NCBI RefSeq assembly: GCF_020215645.1
Contig: NZ_CP084058.1
Coordinates: 10,966,501-11,030,500 of the forward strand
Direction: 5' to 3'
DNA length: 64,000 nucleotides
Origin: Nonomuraea gerenzanensis
GTDB taxonomy: Bacteria; Actinomycetota; Actinomycetes; Streptosporangiales; Streptosporangiaceae
Shown: in pieces, positions 59,300 through 64,000 of the stretch
Position numbering within the stretch: the first letter of the stretch is position 1
How the letters are laid out: every line of letters begins with the position of its first letter
Notes under the pieces: generated by a model
Seen by the model: only the letters and a program-made list of their open reading frames with translations
Databases searched by the model: none
Told to the model about the DNA's origin: nothing
Position numbers and translations under genes: made by a program

Positions 59300-59650
59300 C
59301 TGTCTGTCGAGCCGGTGTTGAACTGCGCCGCCGGGCCTCTGCTGGCATCGTCCACCCAGGTGACCGAGCCGGTCACGGTGGTCCTGCCGTCCGGGGAGCT
59401 GTACATGAGAGCGCCGTAGCCGTGCGGCGCGCTGTCGTTGTGGCGCAGGATGGTGCCGCAGCCCAGGCCGCTGGTGTGCTGGAGCAGCATCCGTACGGTG
59501 ATCCGCTCGTCCAGCCCGTACTCGGGCAGGTAGCCGGCCACCGAGTCGTCCAGCCCCAGCTTGCGTACTCCGGCGCTGTCGGCCCACTCGCCTCGCTCGT
59601 CCTGGACGCGCAGGGTGACTCCGGTGAAGCCGGCGTCGATGAACCGGCCA
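59300..59650 (-). pseudogene. remnant of a beta-lactamase-like serine hydrolase
   Basis: Minus-strand frame with 'IDAGFTGVTLRVQDERGEWA' (N-terminal strands), 'VAGYLPEYGLDERITVRMLL' followed by 'QHTSGLG' (class C/DD-peptidase 'LLxHTSGL'), then directly 'GYGALMYSSPDGRTTVTGSV' (C-terminal strands). The SxxK helix and most of the middle are missing, so internal deletions have destroyed the enzyme. Confidence 0.65.
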
Positions 59651-59901
59651 GCAGAGCCTGCTCTGGAGGGCGAGCAGGACACCGCGCTCGCCGGCCTGCG
59701 CACGCTCGCCGAGCAGGCCCAGCAGAACGGCAACATGGATCCGGCCGCGGAGATCTGGCGACAGCCAGCGACGGCGATCTCACCGCTGACGGCGTGGGCC
59801 GCGACCACGCTGTCGGCAGAGGGCCTGCTGGCCGCACCGATACGACTCAGCCCCACGTCTGTCATGGCGTCCCGCTTCGGCGAGCTGCAAGGAGAGGAGC
59901 C

Positions 59902-61086
59902 CTATTTCTCCGGCAGAGGAGGAAGCCGTGAGGGCCGTACGACGAAGGCTCCGAAGGAGCTCTTCGACTCGGGGTAGATGACCACCATGGCGTCCTTGTT
60001 GGAGACGGTGTATCCGTTGCGCTCGGTGACCTGGGTGCACGAGCCGGTCCGCATGTCTCCGAGATAGACGGGCTGGCCCGGTTCGAGCGAATGCCAGGAG
60101 ACGATGTCGCCGGCGACGTTCACGTCGTCGACGGCGCGGTCGCGGCCCGAGTCGAAGACCGTCCGCGGCTCCGGCCAGCCGATTCGCCACGCGCGGATGG
60201 CACGGAAGTTCCCCTCGATCCACACGAGCGTCGAGCCGCTTGCCGCGATCTGGGTCAACGGTCCGGTCTTCGACAGCCCCGCGGGCGTTTCCACCCGGTT
60301 TCCTGAGGTCAGGGAAGCCGCCTGGAAGACGGCTTGAGAGCCCGGTCCGACGATCTGCGGCCAGATGACGAGATCGCCGACGATCCATGCGGTTCCGATC
60401 TGACCGCGGGCTATCACCTGGTCCCGGGACGCCGCCAGATCGTAGAGGTGCACTTCGACGATGTTCTTTCCGACGGCCTTGCTCCAGACGGCCTTTCCCG
60501 CTGCCGCGTCCACGTAGATCAGGGGCCCCCGGAAACCGGCGTCCTGATCGAGCACGCGGGCCTCGTTCGTCTGCTGATCCCAGACGTGAACCGACCAGTC
60601 GTCATAGGACGTCAACGAGTGTTGCAGCGCGAAGACCATTCTTCGTCCGTCGAACACCCCGTCCACCTGCTGGTCGGTCGCGGCATCAGGCATCGCGTAG
60701 ATCGGCGACCAGGTGCGGCTGACGAAGTCGTACCGGACGATCTCCTTCTTGGTCGCGCCGTCGATTCGTGCGGGATCTCCGGCTGCGAGTTCACCGAAGA
60801 GCGCTCTGCCGTCCGGGCCGACGGCGGTCGGACGGATGCGGCCGTCCCCCGACATCGCGGGAACTCGCCCGGCGTCGATCGCCTGCCGCCAGGATTTCGG
60901 CATCGTCTTGAGGCAGCCCTGGTTCACCGGCGCGGCCGGTCGCTGGTTCGAGGGCGGCACCGCGGCGTGAGGCTGGGCAGAGCCCGCCTTGGCCGGCGGT
61001 GGCGTCGGTGCCGGCGTTGCCGCGCAGCTCACGCTGCACAGCAACGCCAACATCGCTATCAGTGGTCGCTTACCAGATGTAGCCAC
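59902..61086 (-). CDS. secreted lipoprotein with beta-propeller-like repeats
   Basis: 394 residues; GTG 61086 lies 17 bases inside the end of the upstream gene. Signal peptide and lipobox: 'KRPLIAMLALLCSVSC', Cys ~21. The mature protein contains repeated four-strand units ('GDGRIRPTAVGPDGRALFGE', 'GTAWIVGDLVIWPQIVG', 'DDVNVAGDIVSWHSLEPGQP') of a likely propeller. No catalytic motif. Last gene of the minus-strand secretion cluster; may be a sensor or scaffold at the cell surface. Confidence 0.8.
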   Translation of the reverse strand: MATSGKRPLIAMLALLCSVSCAATPAPTPPPAKAGSAQPHAAVPPSNQRPAAPVNQGCLKTMPKSWRQAIDAGRVPAMSGDGRIRPTAVGPDGRALFGELAAGDPARIDGATKKEIVRYDFVSRTWSPIYAMPDAATDQQVDGVFDGRRMVFALQHSLTSYDDWSVHVWDQQTNEARVLDQDAGFRGPLIYVDAAAGKAVWSKAVGKNIVEVHLYDLAASRDQVIARGQIGTAWIVGDLVIWPQIVGPGSQAVFQAASLTSGNRVETPAGLSKTGPLTQIAASGSTLVWIEGNFRAIRAWRIGWPEPRTVFDSGRDRAVDDVNVAGDIVSWHSLEPGQPVYLGDMRTGSCTQVTERNGYTVSNKDAMVVIYPESKSSFGAFVVRPSRLPPLPEK

Positions 61087-62041
61087 GAGAGCTGAAGATC
61101 CCCACTAGGGTGTCCGAATAGATGCCGTCGTACGAAGGGGCGTTCCAGTCCGCGGGCACAGCCGTGCTGTTTCCGGCGGGATCGACGTACATGGTCCAGT
61201 CGCCGTAGGCGTCGTAACCGTAGACACCGATCCAGTGGAAGATGTTGCGGTTCGTGGGATGCCCGGCGAGATGGTCGCTGGTCGGCGTCTCAGCGGTGTT
61301 CCCCATGATGAGATAGTTGTTGTCGATGTCCGACACCAGCGCGTCGACATAAGCCTGCTGATGAGCCAGCGTGGGAATGCCGGGGATCGGTTGCGGGACG
61401 TAGAAGGTGGTTTCCATCTCGTAGTTCATCGCATCGGCCATCGGCCGGCCGGTGTTGTAACCGGTCGCGATGATTTTGAGGTCCTGACCGAGGGGGTTGG
61501 TGTACCACGGGGTGTTGCCATGGAAGTCGGTATCAAGCAGGTCTGCTGCATGACTCCATCTGGGGTCGTCCACCGTGCCCCAGTCCAGGCCCTTCGCGTA
61601 CATCGCGGAGAGCAGCGTGGACGGGCCGCAGTAGTAGTCCTCGATCTGCGGGAAGTAGTAGACGGAGAGCCAGTTCATCTCGGCGGAAGCTGCGGTTGAG
61701 CGTCCACCGGGAGCCGCGGCTCCTTGACGTCGCTTCGCCGCATGCGCCTTGGCTTCGGCGGTTTTCCGGGCGAGCAGGTCCTGCTGCGCGGGAGAGAGCG
61801 GAGCGTCGGCTTCGGGATCGTTCTTCGGGACGACCCGCATCTCGTTCATGCCCTGGCTGAGCTGCGCGGGGGCGGGGATAGAAGAAACTTCGCCAGGATT
61901 GTCCGGACTCGTGACGGCTCCGGCGGGCGAGGTGACTGTCAGGACCGCTAGAAGCGTGAGGCTTACCACGAGGGCTAATCGCTGCACGATACCTCCGATG
62001 CTGGTGCTGCGGATTTCGGACATCATCGAGACACCGGACAC
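61070..62041 (-). CDS. secreted C39-like cysteine peptidase family protein
   Basis: Up to 323 residues (ATG 62026 is an alternative). The signal peptide is 'ALVVSLTLLAVLTVTSPAGA'. The catalytic Cys is in 'PQIEDYYCGPSTLLSAMYAK', and the His in 'NIFHWIGVYGYDAYGDW', the order of C39/papain-like peptidases. A pro-region with 'LARKTAEAKAHAAKRR' lies between signal and catalytic domain. Probably acts outside the membrane on peptides or wall cross-links. Overlaps the next gene by 17 bases. Confidence 0.85.
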   Translation of the reverse strand: MSGVSMMSEIRSTSIGGIVQRLALVVSLTLLAVLTVTSPAGAVTSPDNPGEVSSIPAPAQLSQGMNEMRVVPKNDPEADAPLSPAQQDLLARKTAEAKAHAAKRRQGAAAPGGRSTAASAEMNWLSVYYFPQIEDYYCGPSTLLSAMYAKGLDWGTVDDPRWSHAADLLDTDFHGNTPWYTNPLGQDLKIIATGYNTGRPMADAMNYEMETTFYVPQPIPGIPTLAHQQAYVDALVSDIDNNYLIMGNTAETPTSDHLAGHPTNRNIFHWIGVYGYDAYGDWTMYVDPAGNSTAVPADWNAPSYDGIYSDTLVGIFSSRGYIW

Positions 62042-62059
62042 CCCTGGGGCGAGCCGGCC

Positions 62060-62815
62060 TCAGTCTCGCGTTTGCTGCAGTTGCAGCTTGCGGGCCGCCT
62101 TCCGCCGTTCGGTGTCGAACGGACTCTGCGCCGCGCCGGCGCCCTGCCCGGGCTCCCCGTTCCAGGCCCGGATCTTCGCGGCCACCCGATGCAGCCGCTC
62201 GTCTCCGGGCGGGACGTCGATGCTGAATCTGGACTCGTCGGGCCGATCGTCGTCGCCACCCCAGCGGACGACACCCTCGCACTCCAGGAGGACATCCCGG
62301 AGCACCACGGCCTGGTGCGTGAAGAAGTTGCCCCGCGACCCCGCCGGATACCAGTCGGGGCGGATGGACACCGCCGTTCCGGAAGCGTGGTTGCCGGCCG
62401 GCGACGAAGCCGAGGCGGAGCCGAGCGGCCGGTAGCCGATGACCTGGCTCTCGGCGGCCTTCAGCTCGTCGATCTCGTAGTGGAACCTGCCGAGCACGTA
62501 GAGCAGAATCGTGGCCGGTTCACCGAGCCGCAGGTTCACCATGACGTCGCTGCCGCCCACCCGCCAGGGGGGCGCCCACGCATGATCCTCGGGTCGTATG
62601 ATCGGCCAGCCGTTGGCGCTTGTCGGGACTTGATCCGAGGACGCCGCAAGATGCGGAGAAGTGTTCCCGTCCCGTACGGCGGCCTTCGCCGTGCCCGGTC
62701 CCACGAGCACTCCGGCCAGGCCGGCGCCGATGAGCCCGAGCGAACCGCGGATGACAGCGCGGCGGCCGATGTTCTTCGTCACCTCTCGGAGGTGAGCCGT
62801 GGTTTCGCCAGCCAC
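62060..62815 (-). CDS. Tat-exported protein, DD-peptidase-like (M15/hedgehog-type fold)
   Basis: 251 residues; GTG 62815 after GGGAG. Twin-arginine signal 'RRAVIRGSLGLIGAGLAGVL'. The mature part has 'GWPIIRPEDHAWAPPWRVGG' and 'GNHASGTAVSIRPDWYPAG', in which 'HASGTAVSI' parallels the zinc-site 'HxxGxAxD' of VanY/M15 peptidases (Asp replaced by Ser). The C-terminal tail is charged. A wall-hydrolase role is plausible; the altered metal ligand leaves activity uncertain. Confidence 0.7.
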   Translation of the reverse strand: MAGETTAHLREVTKNIGRRAVIRGSLGLIGAGLAGVLVGPGTAKAAVRDGNTSPHLAASSDQVPTSANGWPIIRPEDHAWAPPWRVGGSDVMVNLRLGEPATILLYVLGRFHYEIDELKAAESQVIGYRPLGSASASSPAGNHASGTAVSIRPDWYPAGSRGNFFTHQAVVLRDVLLECEGVVRWGGDDDRPDESRFSIDVPPGDERLHRVAAKIRAWNGEPGQGAGAAQSPFDTERRKAARKLQLQQTRD

Positions 62816-62826
62816 GAGGCTCCCTT

Positions 62827-63210
62827 CTAGGAAAAAAGGCTTCCCACGTTCCAGAGCAGCTGGAAGATGGAGGACGCCAGAGCCACCAGGACAGCGCAGA
62901 GCCAGTAAGGTCGCCGCGACACCGGCGCGGAGCGGAGCACCACGATGTTCACCGCTGCCATCGCCAGGATGAAGACGACGACGAGTACGAGCCCGATGCT
63001 CAGCGCTCCGAGATAGCCGTCCTGGAACGGGATGCCGGGCGATCCGAACCCCAACCGCGCGAGCCAGTCACGAGCCACGAAGTAGGGGTAGAACAACGCG
63101 AACTGCCCGAGAAATCCGAGTACCGCGTTCAGTAGCAGGCACAGCAGGTAGGCGGCCTTCGAGGACAGCCGAGGTCCGTTTCTCCGTCCGTCCTGCCTGC
63201 TGGTACGCAT
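62827..63210 (-). CDS. small membrane protein with three helices
   Basis: 127 residues: 'AAYLLCLLLNAVLGFLGQFA', 'GALSIGLVLVVVFILAMAAV' and 'YWLCAVLVALASSIFQLLW' are three membrane helices, with a basic N-terminus inside. The ATG 63210 directly follows the stop of the upstream gene. No family is recognised; it may anchor or export the neighbouring wall-active proteins. Confidence 0.75.
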   Translation of the reverse strand: MRTSRQDGRRNGPRLSSKAAYLLCLLLNAVLGFLGQFALFYPYFVARDWLARLGFGSPGIPFQDGYLGALSIGLVLVVVFILAMAAVNIVVLRSAPVSRRPYWLCAVLVALASSIFQLLWNVGSLFS

Positions 63211-64000
63211 CTAGACATTCCTCGCCGCACTGTTGTACTTCTCGAATATGCGATAGATGGGCAGCGTCTTCTGCCGGTACACGTCGGCCTGGGAGCTGGT
63301 GCCGTTGTATCGCTTGAGAATCAGGCCCGCTTCGTTCTCCGTGTAGTCCAACGCGGGTCTGCGCTGACCGATGTCGGCCGCGCCCCAGATGTTCACCAGC
63401 GGAATGGTGCTGACGGAATACTCGTCATCGTCCTTGAGCTGTCTCCAGACCCGCCAGACGTCGTGCCAGTCGGCCGGGTCGAGCGTGCTGTCACTGATGA
63501 TCCCCACGGACGCGCAGTGGTTTCTGGATCTGATCGCGGTGTCGGCGAAGATCTGACCGAGACCGGTACTGCTGTCGTCCTTCATGATGATCGGTGGTTG
63601 GGGCGGAGGGCCGCTCATGTTCTTCTCCCAGAGCTCGAACGCCTCACGATAGGCGTAGGTCGCCAGCACGAGGCCGTCCACCGCGGCGTCGTCGATGCGG
63701 TTGTTGCGGAGCTCCCAGAAGAGCGGGGTCTGAATGAGCGCCTTTCGCATGCCGAAGGCCCGGGAGAGCGCCGTGATCAGTGCGTCGTGCCGCAGGGTGA
63801 TGTCGAGTGACGCGGGGGTGAGGTAGAGCCAGGCGTTCTCGATCACGTTTCCCTCGGGGAGGTCACCGAGGCTCTTGATGTACGCGAGCAGTTCGGCGAG
63901 GATCGCATCCCGGCTGGCGCTGTTGAAGGGCACATCCGGCTTGGCTCCGGTGGGCACGTCGTTGAAGCTGTTCTGTCCGCTGTCCCGTCCGGAATTGATG
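63211..64000 (-). CDS. lysozyme/transglycosylase-like protein (5' end beyond window)
   Basis: The frame is open to the window edge, so the N-terminus is missing; an internal GTG at 63957 is unlikely to be the start because the sequence upstream ('SGRDSGQNSFND') continues in frame. 'KALIQTPLFWELRNNRIDDA' and 'KDDSSTGLGQIFADTAIRSR' resemble the Glu and 'GLxQI..TA' motifs of lytic transglycosylases. With M15-like and C39-like neighbours this suggests peptidoglycan remodelling or lysis. Family call moderate. Confidence 0.65.
   Translation of the reverse strand, partial: INSGRDSGQNSFNDVPTGAKPDVPFNSASRDAILAELLAYIKSLGDLPEGNVIENAWLYLTPASLDITLRHDALITALSRAFGMRKALIQTPLFWELRNNRIDDAAVDGLVLATYAYREAFELWEKNMSGPPPQPPIIMKDDSSTGLGQIFADTAIRSRNHCASVGIISDSTLDPADWHDVWRVWRQLKDDDEYSVSTIPLVNIWGAADIGQRRPALDYTENEAGLILKRYNGTSSQADVYRQKTLPIYRIFEKYNSAARNV

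Noticed and set aside
1..64000. CRISPR arrays, rRNA genes or riboswitches
   Set aside because: No regularly spaced direct repeats, rRNA signatures or recognisable aptamer motifs were seen on either strand.

Overview
The window is GC-rich DNA of about 65-70 % G+C with frequent GTG starts and GGAGG-type ribosome binding sites. It carries a pSAM2-like actinomycete integrative element, AfsR/SARP and TetR regulators and a WapA/RHS-type secreted toxin. This points to a filamentous actinomycete, perhaps of the Streptosporangiales; the assignment rests on gene content only.

Left part (1-13.4 kb): a TetR-type regulator cut by the window edge; then, on the minus strand, a ~2,800-residue secreted RHS/DNRLRE polymorphic toxin with a predicted PD-(D/E)xK nuclease tip, a strong hairpin, a candidate immunity gene and a YcxB-like membrane protein. 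Next come a Pro/Thr-rich membrane protein and a complete IS701-family insertion sequence (terminal repeats, CTAA target duplication).

Island (13.6-49.7 kb): a perfect 45-bp direct repeat, equal to the 3' half of a tRNA-Arg(CCU), lies at 13591 and 49677, so the 36 kb between them looks like an integrated element with tRNA attachment sites. Inside, left to right: (i) a predicted EVE-DUF3883 modification-sensing nuclease, a lipoprotein and a WXG-like pair; (ii) a large STAND NTPase-TPR-ADP-ribosylglycohydrolase fusion coupled to a PfkB-type kinase; (iii) an actinomycete integrative and conjugative element (AICE) core with integrase, excisionase, RepSA-type initiator, DUF2637 protein, FtsK/TraSA translocase, GntR/KorSA-like and XRE regulators, Nudix hydrolase and kinase; (iv) a complete DNA phosphorothioation (Dnd) locus, dndA divergent from dndBCDE, without the usual dndFGH restriction genes. 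The Dnd locus is bracketed by two unusual gene pairs. One is a DUF262 NTPase with a degenerate HNH domain plus a PIN-like nuclease. The other is a GIY-YIG-like nuclease plus a large DGQHR protein, followed by a Dnd-associated methyltransferase. These pairs are the best candidates for undescribed phosphorothioate-linked restriction modules. An IS5-family element with a helix-turn-helix passenger gene sits just inside the right repeat.

Right part (49.7-64 kb): a Cys-motif hypothetical protein, a truncated remnant, an AfsR-type regulator divergent from a carboxymuconolactone-decarboxylase-like protein and an antibiotic-biosynthesis-monooxygenase-like protein, decayed DNRLRE/LamG, helicase and serine-hydrolase genes, a divergent FBP-domain/TetR pair with twin palindromes, and a minus-strand operon of secreted proteins (lysozyme-like, membrane, M15-like, C39-like, lipoprotein) that looks cell-wall related.

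All functional calls come from reading motifs and gene order; no database search was run.
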